A stretch of DNA of 64,000 nucleotides from Eudorina sp. 2006-703-Eu-15 (taxonomy: Eukaryota; Chlorophyta; Chlorophyceae; Chlamydomonadales; Volvocaceae): positions 418,655 through 482,654 of the forward strand of contig BDSI01000091.1 in NCBI GenBank assembly GCA_003117195.1, read 5' to 3'. Below the pieces are notes generated by a model. The model searched no databases, was not told where the DNA came from, and saw only the letters and a list, made by a program, of their open reading frames with translations. Position numbers and translations under genes: made by a program. Below are positions 22,273 through 31,974 of this stretch, piece by piece. Within the stretch, counting starts at the first letter, position 1; the number at the start of each line of letters is the position of its first letter.

Positions 22273-25200
22273 CTACTGCAGGCCCATTCCGCGCACGCAA
22301 AACTGGAACTTCTCCTTCGGCAGCGACTTGGTAAAGATATCAGCCAGCTGCTCCTGAGTGGAGCACCGCACCATCCGGACCTCACCCCGCTCAACCCGTT
22401 CCCTCGCAAAGTGATGGCAGATGTCGACGTGCTTCGTGCGGGCCGTCGACATGGGGCTCTCAAGCATGGAAATGCACGCGGTGCTATCGCACTTGATCGG
22501 GACGGCACCCGAGCGGACCCCCAAATCCTTCAGCAAATGACGCATCCACAGGGCGTCCTTGATCGCAGCAGCAGCCGCCATGTACTCGGCCTCCGCAGTT
22601 GACGTAGCCACCGTAGGCTGCAGCTTCGATGACCAGTTGATCGCTCCTCCGTTCAGCATGTAAACAAACCCCGTGGTCGAACGGTGGCCCTCAGATCCCG
22701 CCAAGTCCGAGTCACAGAAGCCCACAGCAGGCGCCCCTCCCCCGAACCGAATGCCCAAACCCTGGGTTCCCACCAGATAACGCAGCACGCCCTTTGCTGC
22801 ATTCCAGTGATCGACTGTCGGCTTGGTCATAAACCGAGCCAAGGCTCCCACGGCGAACGAGATATCAGGCCGCGAGCACACAGCCAAGTACAGCAGGCTC
22901 CCCACTACCTCGCTGTACGGGAACTTTGCCGTATCCAACGGCTCACCCTCCGACGTAAGACGCACATTCGCGTCCATAGGCGTGGCCCGCGAGTTCGACT
23001 CCGTCATCCCGAACTTCTCCAGCAGACTCACAACGTACCGCTTCTGGGAAATGTGCAGGGTACGAGCAGCCCTGTCACGCGTTATTTCAAACCCCAGATA
23101 GAAACGCGCCTCCCGCAGATCCCTCATGGCAAACGCACTCATCAACTGCGACTTGACCTTCTCGATAATAGCCACAGACTTGCACGCGATCAGCAAATCA
23201 TCCACGTACACAAGGACGTACACCAGCTCTCCATCCTCCTGCTTAACAAATAGACCAGGGTCAGCCATCGAAGGCCGAAACCCCATCCGCTCCAATTCAG
23301 ACCGCAGACGGACATACCAGGCACGCGGGGCCTGACGGAGCCCATAAAGAGCCCGTCGCAAGCGGCACCCCACGTTGGGACCACCAAGGCAAAACCCCGG
23401 CGGCTGCTCGGTGTAAACAACCTCCTCCAACTCACCATGTAGAAACGCGGTCTTGATGTCAAGGTGATGCAGTTCGAGATCCTGCTCAGCAACCACAGCA
23501 AGCAGCGCGCGCAGGCTAGCGTACTTTCCCACAGGCGCAAAAACTTCGCCAAAATCAACACCCTCCTTCTGTGTAAAGCCCTTTGCCACCAAACGGGCCT
23601 TGTACCGCTCAACGTTGCCCTGAGCGTCACGCTTGATCTTAAACACCCACTTCAAGCCAATCTTCCGCGCCCCAATTGGGATCTCCTCCAGCTCCCACGT
23701 GCGATTCTCATGAAGCGAGGCCATCTCCTCGTCCATAGCTGCCTTCCACCTGGGCCAGTCCGCACGCGACATCGCCTCTTCCAGCGACTTCGGTTCCTCT
23801 TGCGCAACCTCCTCCACTTCACGCGACAACATAGCAAAATCCTGCGACCACACAGGCGCCTGCCGCTTGCGCATCGATTTGCGTAGCGGAGGTAAGCCAG
23901 CAGAGTCAGCAGAATCTGCCGAGCCACTTCCGGATCCTACAATGGAGCCTCCACCACCAGATCCACTAGCAGAACCGCCAGCAGAGCCATCAGCATCCTC
24001 AAAGCCGTACATCACTTCTCCCTCATCTTCCTCATCTTCTTCCTCCTCCCCCTCCTCTGATGCCGTATCATCGACCAACGGCGAAGGAACATCCTCACCA
24101 TCCAAGCCGGCCTCACCCGCATCTCCCGCGGGGGCACCAGCGGCAGGGATGACAGGAACAACAGCTGCGCCGTCCACACCGGCCTCACCCGCATCTCCCG
24201 CGGGGGCACCAGCGGTGTGAACGACAGCAGGAACGACAGCGACAGCCCCACCTGCCCCGCCGGCCTCACCCGCCTCATTCTCGGGGGCATCATCAGCAGA
24301 GGCAGGTGGGAGAAAACCCTCAACCAACGAAGCCTCGTGCGATGCAGAACCAAACTCATGCGCAGGGCGGCGGAAGGTGAACATGCTCTCATGGAATGTG
24401 ACATCACGAGACACCTGAATGCGCCCATCCTCCAGCAAAATGCGATATGCTTTGGCATTTGGCTCGTAGCCCAGAAAAGTGCCCCTGCGCGCCCTTGGGT
24501 CAAGCTTGTCGCCCTGGCCCTTGGGAACATGCACGTACGCGACACAACCAAACACCCTCAACTGAGACACATCCGGCACGTCACCCGTCAGCAACTGGTA
24601 TGGGGTTTTCGACTTCCCCACCACAGGCGAACGGTTGCGCAGATAAGACGCCACACTCAATACCTCATGCCAATACTTCTTAGGAACGCCAGACTCAACC
24701 AACATTGCCCTCACCTTATCCAGCAACGTCCGGTTCAGCCTTTCGGCCTTTCCGTTCTGCTGAGGCGTATACGGGGCGGAAAACTGATGAATCACACCAC
24801 GCGACTCACAGAAATGCTGAACTTGCTTGTTGACAAACTCTCCACCCCCGTCCGTACGAATGCTCTGCAGAGTGCACTCGCTCTGCACCTGCAGCAATTC
24901 CACACTTATCTAAATAAAAGCTGCGACATCAGACTTGCACTTCAGCGGCTGGACAATGGAAACGCCAGTAAAATCATCAAGCATGGTAACGAAAAAACGG
25001 TGCCCATTCGCGGAAGGGGGCAGCGGTCCACACACATCCAAATGAACCCGCTCCAACAGACTCTTCGTAACGGTATCCGAAGCAGGAAACGGATCACGGG
25101 TATGCTTGCCCATCACACAGGGCTCGCACGCCTGCCCCTCAAACTCCCGCAACTGGCACGCCGTCACATCCAGACCCCTCACCAACCCCTCCTGCACCAA

Positions 25201-26766
25201 CCTCTTCATGTTGGTCACGCCGAGGTGCCCAAGCCGGCGGTGCCACAAGGACGCGATCTCAGAACTCGGCACCCTGGCTACCATAGCGGGGACAACCTCG
25301 GGCTGGGCAGGGGAAGCAAAATCAGCAGACACCTGAGATGCACTCGTCATGAACTTGTACAGACCAGTGGCACACCGCGCGGCGTGAATGCAAACGTTGC
25401 CGCGCGTGATCTTGGCCTCCTTGCTCTGAAACAACACATCAAAACCCTTGTCCGCCAGGACGGATACGGACACCAGGTTGTGCTTGAACTCGGGCACGTA
25501 GAAGACGTGCTCGATCAGGACCCCGGGTGCATGCGTGGGGATCACATCGCCGTACCCCATGGCAGGGAGTACGTTGCCGTTACCTACTTCTATCAAGATC
25601 TTCAGCCCAGGCGGTAACACACGAAAGTTGTGCAACACGGTGCGATCGCCGGTGATATGATACTTGCTGCCGGAATCGAGCCACCACGGGCTCGTCACGG
25701 ACTGCTCCTGCTCAACAACAGCGCTCAAGGCCACCCGAACCTCCTCCATGTACCGATTGCGATCGCATTGGAAAATGAACTGTTTGTTGTTTACCTCCGG
25801 ATCGCTAGAAATTCCGCTAGCAGCGTCCTGAGCCCGCTGCGTCAAGCACGGGACGAACGGCTGGTCCCGCGCCACCAAGGTCAGCGCAACGACCTCAGTC
25901 TTCTCCCCACCGGCGCCCTTCGCCAGTTCCTCCTTCTTCTTAAAACACCTCTCCTCAACGTGCCCCATCCGCCCGCACCAGGTGCACTTCAACTCGGCCC
26001 TTGAGCCCGCCGCGCGCGACCCACCAGCGGACGACCCAGTGCCCTCGGACCGGCCCTTGTTCTTCGGGCAGAAGCGGGCGATGTGGTCGCCTCCACAGCT
26101 GTAGCAGCCCGAGAACTTGCCCTTGTCACGACCGGCAAACAGCGCCGGTGCGGGCTCCTTCGCCTCCTCCTTCTTCTCGGCATCCTTGCGCTTGTCAGCC
26201 GCAACCAGGATCGCCGAGAGATCCGCGAAGGTCTTGGGATATCCAGACACCATGAACATATCGTCGAACTGCGAGAAAGCTTTGGGCAACTTCCCGACAA
26301 CGTGCACAACCGCACTTGCCTCAGACGTCTTGAAGTCGTCGTTAGTGGAAAGCCGGTTAAACAGGACTTCAGCTCGATCAATGAACTGACCCATGCTCTC
26401 ATTCGACCCCTTGGAAATCCGATCCCATTCCAGACGCGCGGCATGCAAGTCCGCCGTCTCAATATTGGTCGCCCAAGCCTTCACCCTCCTCCACAGATCC
26501 TTTGCCTCTACGGTATTGCTGATTATATAACCGTGCATATCAGCGTTGAGGCGCATCTTAATAATTTGTGCGCGCGCCTTTTTCACCTTTTTCTTCAGCG
26601 CGTCATGATTCTCGTCTTCCGAGTCCGGTAGCTCGAAATCGGACTCCAACACCTCGTCCAGATCCGCCTCCTCGAGAACAGCCAGCGTCTTCTGTTTCCA
26701 CTGGCGCGCGTTCGAGGAGGACAGCTCCTCCAGGTAGGTTTCCTTCGACGAAGGCATGTTGGGCAA
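22273..26766 (-). CDS. gag-pol: copia Gag-Pol polyprotein with one internal TAG
   Basis: A frame of about 1,497 codons. Gag is followed by two zinc knuckles, CYSCGGDHIARFC (one residue short of the consensus spacing) and CTWCGRMGHVEERC. Then come protease (WWLDSGSKYHIT), integrase HHCC (HRRLGHLG...CEPCVMGK) with LDVCGPL and TDGGGEF and the Glu of NGKAERLNR, a long Ala/Gly/acidic linker, RT with YVDDLLIA, and RNase H ending in DIFTKSLPKEKF. The order PR-IN-RT-RH is diagnostic for copia. A TAG at 24910-24912, in the integrase core, is the only interruption. Upstream of it the frame opens at 26766. Confidence 0.96.
24910..24912 (-). other. Premature TAG in copia integrase
   Basis: The codon sequence is ...GCC GCT TTT ATT TAG ATA AGT GTG, between the two catalytic Asp residues. 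It is not at a Gag/Pol boundary, so a nonsense mutation (or base error) is more likely than programmed readthrough. Confidence 0.85.
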
Positions 26767-26804
26767 TCACACTTGCACACAACAAAACAAACTCAACAGC
26801 CACC

Positions 26805-26826
26805 GCGTGATCCGGGGCTCATAACC
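26805..26826 (-). other. copia primer binding site, half-tRNA-iMet type
   Basis: Directly inside the 5' LTR the minus strand reads GGTTATGAGCCCCGG. The complement (CCGGGGCTCATAACC) looks like the anticodon stem-loop of initiator tRNA-Met with CAU, not a tRNA 3' end. Priming by a 5' half of tRNA-iMet is established for Drosophila copia. Confidence 0.65.
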
Positions 26827-27144
26827 TGTTGAAAATACGTCGCAGACCTGACGCTGCAACAGCTGACCAACGTCCAGTTCAGCACTAGCTGGACAAGCGA
26901 GCGAGCTGACATCGTACCTCGAACCACAGGCACACTTAAAGTCCTGGCGAGCGATAGATGTTACATTCAGCTAAGGAAACATGCTAGCTGCAGAGATAAT
27001 ATAGCAGCAGCTAAAGATTAATCTTGGTTCCGTACAATAAGACCCACCAAGGCAGGTAGGTCGCGACAGACAAACTTGTCTCTCAGAGAAACACAAACTA
27101 GCACCAAGGTAATAAGGACGAAGTCTGACCGAAAAATCACAACA
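26827..27144 (-). repeat. copia 5' LTR (318 bp)
   Basis: Identical to the 3' LTR except for an extra CGAG (in AGCGAGCGAGC) and an extra six bases in GATTAATCTTGG. Confidence 0.95.
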
Positions 27145-27225
27145 GTGCCTGCCCCGACGCCCCCGGTTCGCCTCCAACGCCCAACAGGACAACCGAGCAT
27201 AAGCTTACGGTGCGCACTGTGAGGA
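27145..27225 (-). pseudogene. LINE ORF2 fragment, upstream part
   Basis: Continuation of the fragment at 21604-21762. The minus strand reads LSCWALEANRGRRGRHH and joins in frame after removing the copia element and one TSD copy. Confidence 0.7.
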
Positions 27226-27823
27226 ATGCATGATAACCGTAACATGTGATGGCCACATCATGGCTGCCGTGTATACCGTGTATGCAAACGGCAGGCTCAT
27301 CCAATGCTTTATTTCGACATTTGGATTCGCCACTCTCGCTAGTAACGTGCCTTGATATACAGATAGCCACGCGCGCACGAGAATCAACATCGTTTTGCCG
27401 GTGCCATTGCTTCAGTATGGGATAGATATACGAAACAAACTTACTTCCATGCATACATGCTGTGTTTCAACGGCTTGGCCGGTAGCTTGCAGGGACGCAC
27501 ACTACGGCCGGTGACAAACTTACGTAGGCCGTGTACCTACCTATCATCCCAGTGAGCATCGTCAAGTGCATGTCCTTAACTGTGCTACATAGCATGACGT
27601 GCGTAGCTAGACGGAGTTTAGAATTATTCGGCTAAGAACGAACTGGGAAGTTTGCGTGTTCCATGCAGTCAAGTGACTGAAACAGCAGTGCACAAGACCA
27701 CGCAGGTGCAGACATGCGGACGCGGATCGCTACAACACCAGCACGCGGATGCCCCGCTGGCTCAAGCTGGTCAGGCTATGCACGCGCGACACCCGCTGCC
27801 GGAGCGGGCTGGGCTTCGTTTTC
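27226..27823. other. No recognisable gene
   Basis: Lies 3' of the cysteine-rich gene and may include its 3' untranslated region. The Chlamydomonadales polyadenylation signal TGTAA was not found in a convincing position. Confidence 0.4.
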
Positions 27824-28081
27824 CTATGGTGAACCGCTTGCCATTCCGCCGCTCACATCCGTATCTTCATCACTATCAGTGGTATTGACGTTCCCATCGG
27901 CATCTCCCTCTAGAACAAGCAGATGCCGGCGCCCAGTCCAGCTCTTGATACATTTGTCTCGCTCCGCGGGAGTAAGCTTGGAGGCACAGTTTCCGCACGT
28001 CCACCCGTCCAAGCTGGTGGTGTACAGGCACCTGAAGCATGTGGCTCGGGCGTTATCTGCGTCTTGTAGACCAGCGGTCAC
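27824..28081 (-). CDS. Cys-rich gene, last exon (A2)
   Basis: The acceptor is TTACACTCGCAG before GTGACCGCTGG. It encodes VTAGLQDADNARATCFRC through CASKLTPAERDKC, then a unique acidic tail (GDADGNVNTTDSDEDTD) and TGA. The first ~45 codons are nearly identical to exon B2, so the pair arose by duplication. Confidence 0.72.
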   Translation of the reverse strand: MTAGLQDADNARATCFRCLYTTSLDGWTCGNCASKLTPAERDKCIKSWTGRRHLLVLEGDADGNVNTTDSDEDTDVSGGMASGSP

Positions 28082-31000
28082 CTGCGAGTGTAAGGCAGGA
28101 CACGCGCAAGCAAGTGTGTACGCAGCTCACAGGCGTCGACCGACAACAACAGTTTATTGAGAAGCTAAGTAAGGAACGTAGGTGCGCGGCTCAACGGCAT
28201 GATTCACCCGTAACTTGTTACCATAACACAGGTATTCGCCTGCCTGCGGCCGCTCTAGCTAGCTAGCCGCTCTAGCCGCTCGGTATACCGCACCAACGAA
28301 GCTAACAAAGCTCCCAAAATAAAGCGACCCATAAAAGCTACCCATATCATCTCCAGGCATGTGGCCCAAAACCTCCATATATACGTAGGCCCTACGTATA
28401 TAACGTATATCTAACTTGACACGCACATCTATCTCGCGATCGATCTATGCGTGCGTGAATTCATCAAATATTGCGTGTGAGCAAGTTGAATTCACGCATA
28501 GCTCCAGATATATGTGACTGGAGTCTAACGAACTCTATCTGACCCGAATGCCTAAAGTGAAGCGTTATTACCCCCCAGACCCGCCCCCAGCGGATCAACC
28601 CGATGACCTTAACTTTTGGCCATATACGATCATCAATATGACGGTTTAGATAGTTCAATATGAAAGTGCGCGCCGGGATATGAAGTATGATAGCCGTATA
28701 ACATATCATTTGTTGAACAAGGTTCATTGCATCCTCACATGACACCAAATAACAAGATGCTCGCACAAACAAAAGCACCAGCATGGATGGACGTGCCCAC
28801 TACTTACGTTGAAGCAGTTGAAACATTCCCATGGATTAGCCTTGACCGCCTTGACACACGCGACACAATCGCGGGCGAGTGCTGGGTTATTGCCCACCAC
28901 AGCCGGCGCCGTGCAATAATCGCCGCAGCTCCAGTCCTCTGGATGGGGAGCGAGGATTGTACAACAGGACCGCCGTCGGGTAGGGAAGGCGGAGATAAGA
29001 GGTCTGGACGGAGTAGCTACGTACTGGAAGCGGGAGAAAGCAAGGCCCGCTCAGCTGCTGCTGGCATTATTATTCCCACGCATACGAATACAATAATTCT
29101 AGTTACCTAGCTAGCTAGCTAGGATGTATATATAATGTAACCGTTACAAGGTGGACCCGTATCCCGACCGGGTGTTCCAACGGGTATATATGTTCCAAGT
29201 CAGCCCTGAGTAAGTGGAATGTATGAAGTAAGGCGATTACAAAATTCAAGTAATTCAGCAGATAACTGCCGACGGACCAGCAGAAACCCCTTGACGGCCA
29301 CCTCCGAGGTTTCTGTCCGCATTCCGTGTACCTTTCCGGGATCCTCAGGTACTGACGAACGTTCATACGTAGTAAGTTAACTTACTGGCAGGATAGGTGG
29401 CAGGGACGCATTCCGAGAAGCAGATGCCCTGGATAATTGGATCTCTTGTCTGCTCGTTGCATTTGAAGCAATGGAACGGATCCTGAAAGGTCGGGGCGCT
29501 GTTCAGCTTGGCCACGCATTCGCGGCAGGCGTCCTGCGCCGTGGTGTTGGGCGAGCTGCACTTCTGACAGGCGTAGTCGGTGTTGGCGCACTTTGTGTTG
29601 AACAAGGGAGGCGGCGACGGTGGGGGCGAGCGCGTGACGACTGGTGGCGGCGAGCGCGTGGCGACGGGCGGGGGCGAGCGCGTGGCGACGGGCGGGGGCG
29701 AGCGCGTGGCGACGACGGGCGGGGGCGAGTGCGTGGCGACGGGCGGGGGCGAGCGCGTGGCGACGGGCGGGGGCGAGCGCGTGGCGACGGGCGGGGGCGA
29801 GCGCGTGGCGACGACGGGCGGGGGCGAGCGCGTGGCGACGGGCGGGGCTGGGGATGGCGGCACACGGCCGCCAGTCTTCTGAATTATGCAGCTGTCTCGC
29901 TCCGCGGGAGTACGCTTGGATGCACAGTTTCCGCACGTCCACCCGTCCAAGCTGGTGGTGTACAGGCACCTGAAGCATGTGGCTCGGGCGTTATCCGCGT
30001 CTTGTAGACCAGCGGTCACCTGCGAGAGTAGCGAGAGGGCCCGACATACAAAAGCTGTAAAGGTGCATGTACATACGGATCAATGTGTGCGATCAGGATA
30101 TTAAGTACCATTTGTTGAACGAAGTTATTTGCATCCTCACATGACACCCAGTACGGACAAACAAAAGGACCAGCTTGCATGTATGTAAGGCCCCGCTAGC
30201 TCTGCCATGCGCATGCATGGATGGACGCGCCCACTTACGTTGAAGCAGTTGAAACATTCCCATGGATTAGCCTTGACCGCCTTGACACACGCGACACAAT
30301 CGCGGGCGAGTGCTGGGTTGTTGCCCACCACAGCCGGCGCCGTGCAGTAATCGCCGCAGCTCCAGTCTTCTGGATGGGGAGCGAGGATTATTCAGCAGGA
30401 CCACCGCCGGAAGGGAAGGCGGAGATAAGAGGCCTGGAGTTTAGCTATAGCTACCGGTAGCTACCGGGAGCGGGAGAACATACACGAAAGGGGGGCCCCC
30501 TCAGCTGCTGCTGGCATTTTCGGGAGGGGTCGTCTAATGGGAAAGACACTAGCATTTTGTCCAGAGATCGGCGGTTCGAATCTTCGTCCCCTCACCGCCG
30601 TGTGATTAGGCGGTTCTGGCGCGGTTTCCAGGAGAGGCAATCCTGGCGCGCTGGTAACCTGGTGTGTTGGCCGGTATGGCTGCGTCATCCGCCCGCGGGT
30701 GGTGGAGGATGGGTGCGCAGTCCTTGGTAGGGGTTGATGAGACGTGACACCTACGAGCTATGGTGTTCTTTAGGTTCTTGTGGGTTGGGGGTGCCTGTTT
30801 TTGAGGGTTGCGGGGTGGGGCTCCTTCTGTATGGGTGGTCTGCTTTTGCCTTCTGCTGTTGAGAGTTGCCGTGTTTAATGGGTGAGTTGCCGGGGGGCTG
30901 CTTTGTTGTTGATTTTGGGTCTCCTTTTTGTTTCAGTGGCTGGGTTGTTTGTCCTTTTCCTTTTTATTTCAGTTGAGTTGTCCTTGTTGCCCGTGGTTTG

Positions 31001-31970
31001 TTTCGTTGCTGCTTTGTGTGGGGCCTTGTGGGCCCCTCTGCTTTGCCTGGTGGCCCGGAGTCGGTGGTGCGGCCTTGTTGTGCCGTTTTATTTTTTGCTG
31101 CTCAGGGAGTTCTTGTCTCCCGCTGCAGCCCTGTCCCTGTCCCTGTCCGGTCTGTGAGGTTGGCGTTGCTTGGTTTTCTTTTCCTCCTGGTTGGTGTCTC
31201 TGGGGTTCGGTCGCAGTGTGGAGGTTTTCGCTTGCCGTCAGGCTTCCTTTCCGGCTTGCTGCTTGGCCTGCTTCCGTCCCTTTGTCCTTGTAACGTCCCT
31301 CTCAGAAAAAAAAACCGAGGGCCCCGAGGGTCCCCGAGGATCCCCGAGGGTCCCCGAGGGTCCCCGAGACGACGGGGAACTATGTCACCCACCCCAGGCT
31401 CTAGAATCCGGGCGTGCCTAGTAGTGCCCATGCATTGTGCTCAGGCAGGTTTCAGTAACGGGTCGTGTCCCACAGCGACAGTGTGGCGTTCGCTCGACGA
31501 TATGGGGCATCTAGTGGCATTGAGGGGCTGCTATCTAGAGAGGACGCGGTGTACGCGGTGAATTAGCGTATAGGAGACGGACATCTCCTCAGGGCGCGTC
31601 CCCCTTAACACACGCCAGGCGCGAAGGATTCTGGCGTAACAATAATAATAATGCTGTAGGGTGTACTTTAAAGTGCGTCCCCTCAAATACCTCGCGAGCG
31701 GGTTCCCGTCATCCGCATTCCGTGTACCTCTCCGGGCGGGATCCTCAGGTACTGACGAACTTACTGGCAGGATAGGTGGCAGGGACGCATTCCGAGAAGC
31801 AGATGCCCTGGATAATTGGATCTCTTGTCTGCTCGTTGCATTTGAAGCAGTGGAACGGATCCTGAAAGGTCGGGGCGCTGTTCAGCTTGGCCACACATTC
31901 GCGGCATGCGTCCTGCGCCGTGGTGTTAGGCGAGCTGCACTTCTGACAGGCGTAGTCGGTGTTGGCGCAT
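27824..31970 (-). CDS. Modular cysteine-rich / Hyp-rich protein gene, 5' end not found
   Basis: Five minus-strand exons join without breaking frame: 31970-31765 (phase 1 to 1), 30369-30239 (1 to 0), 30019-29386 (0 to 1), 28938-28808 (1 to 0) and 28081-27824 (0 to stop TGA). All introns begin GTAAG and end in pyrimidine-rich ..CAG or ..GCAG. The protein is a series of paired CxxC modules (WECFNCFN, TCFRCLYTT, GWTCGNCAS, YACQKCSS, FHCFKCNE) with a proline-rich shaft of VATRSPPP repeats. Shafts of this type are typical of volvocine cell-wall/extracellular-matrix glycoproteins, so a secreted location is inferred. No signal peptide is visible because the first exons are missing or lie beyond 32 kb. 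I do not recognise a named family. An alternative is several separate gene copies, but the consistent phases favour one gene. Confidence 0.7.
28808..28938 (-). CDS. Cys-rich gene, exon A1
   Basis: A 131-bp exon with acceptor CCCATCCAG and donor AAC|GTAAGTAG. It encodes DWSCGDYCTAPAVVG through PWECFNCFN. Almost identical to exon B1. The intron to A2 is 726 bp. Confidence 0.72.
29137..29187. repeat. 50-bp dispersed repeat, copy 2
   Basis: Same sequence and orientation as 21174-21224. Here it lies in the intron between exons B2 and A1. Confidence 0.85.
29386..30019 (-). CDS. Cys-rich gene, exon B2 with proline-rich shaft
   Basis: 634 bp. It opens like A2 (VTAGLQDADN). A shaft from about 29640 to 29860 is built on a 24-bp unit encoding VATRSPPP (some units VVATRSPPP), then PSPPPLFNTK. 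It ends with the same CANTDYACQKC...ECVPATYPA module as exon C. The donor is GCCA|GTAAGTTAAC. The predicted frame beyond 29386 is intron. A fusion of two ancestral exons with loss of the intron seen before exon C is likely. Confidence 0.72.
29640..29860. repeat. 24-bp minisatellite encoding the VATRSPPP shaft
   Basis: Plus-strand unit CGGGCGGGGGCGAGCGCGTGGC with 24/27-bp periodicity (extra GAC codons give VVATRSPPP). All length changes are multiples of three, consistent with selection on the coding frame. Confidence 0.85.
30239..30369 (-). CDS. Cys-rich gene, exon B1
   Basis: 131 bp, acceptor CTCGCTCCCCATCCAG, donor TTCAAC|GTAAGTGGG. It encodes DWSCGDYC...CVACVKAVKANPWECFNCFN. The intron to B2 is 219 bp. 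Confidence 0.72.
30524..30593 (+). pseudogene. tRNA-like head of a SINE-like repeat
   Basis: Acceptor-like ends GAGGGGT/TCCCCTC pair at 6 of 7 positions. A box-A-like TCGTCTAATGGG and a box-B-like GGTTCGAATCT are present. The T stem pairs poorly and no anticodon stem forms, so it is not a functional tRNA. The pol III promoter boxes suit a SINE. Confidence 0.5.
30524..30772 (+). mobile_element. SINE-like repeat, copy 2
   Basis: The tRNA-like head is followed by the body shared with 21225-21434 in opposite orientation. It lies in the intron between exon C and exon B1. A G/T-rich tract of about 540 bp follows and ends in A9 (31306-31314), so a longer non-LTR element is possible. Confidence 0.6.
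30773..31305. other. G/T-rich strand-asymmetric tract
   Basis: The plus strand is strongly G+T-rich with many TTTG/GGTT runs. Several frames are open and read hydrophobic peptides because of composition. It ends in A9. I do not call a protein. Confidence 0.5.
31315..31372. repeat. GAGGGTCCCC minisatellite
   Basis: About five copies of a 10-11 bp unit (GAGGGTCCCC, with GGGCCCC and GGATCCCC variants) immediately after the A9 run. Confidence 0.9.
31765..31970 (-). CDS. Cys-rich gene, exon C (most upstream found)
   Basis: Acceptor TTATCTGCCCGCAG, donor GCCA|GTAAGTTCG. It encodes CANTDYACQKCSSPN, CRECVAKLNS, FHCFKCNEQ and CFSECVPATYPA. Phase 1 at both ends. At least one earlier exon is required but was not identified. 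Confidence 0.7.
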
Positions 31971-31974
31971 CTGC

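Larger units (their letters stand above)
21763..27144 (-). mobile_element. Ty1/copia element, complete
   Basis: A 5,382-bp minus-strand element with TGTTG...CAACA LTRs and a perfect 5-bp target duplication GTGCC (21758-21762 and 27145-27149). The LTRs have no substitutions between them, only a 4-bp and a 6-bp length difference, so the insertion is very young. One long ORF carries Gag, protease, integrase, RT and RNase H and is interrupted by a single TAG. It sits inside a LINE fragment. Confidence 0.97.

Noticed and set aside
24910..24912. The copia TAG as a programmed Gag-Pol readthrough site
   Set aside because: It lies inside the integrase core, far from the Gag/protease boundary, and interrupts a conserved domain.
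30882..31293. Hydrophobic membrane-protein-like frames
   Set aside because: Caused by G/T-rich composition; all three plus frames are largely open and hydrophobic. No motif.
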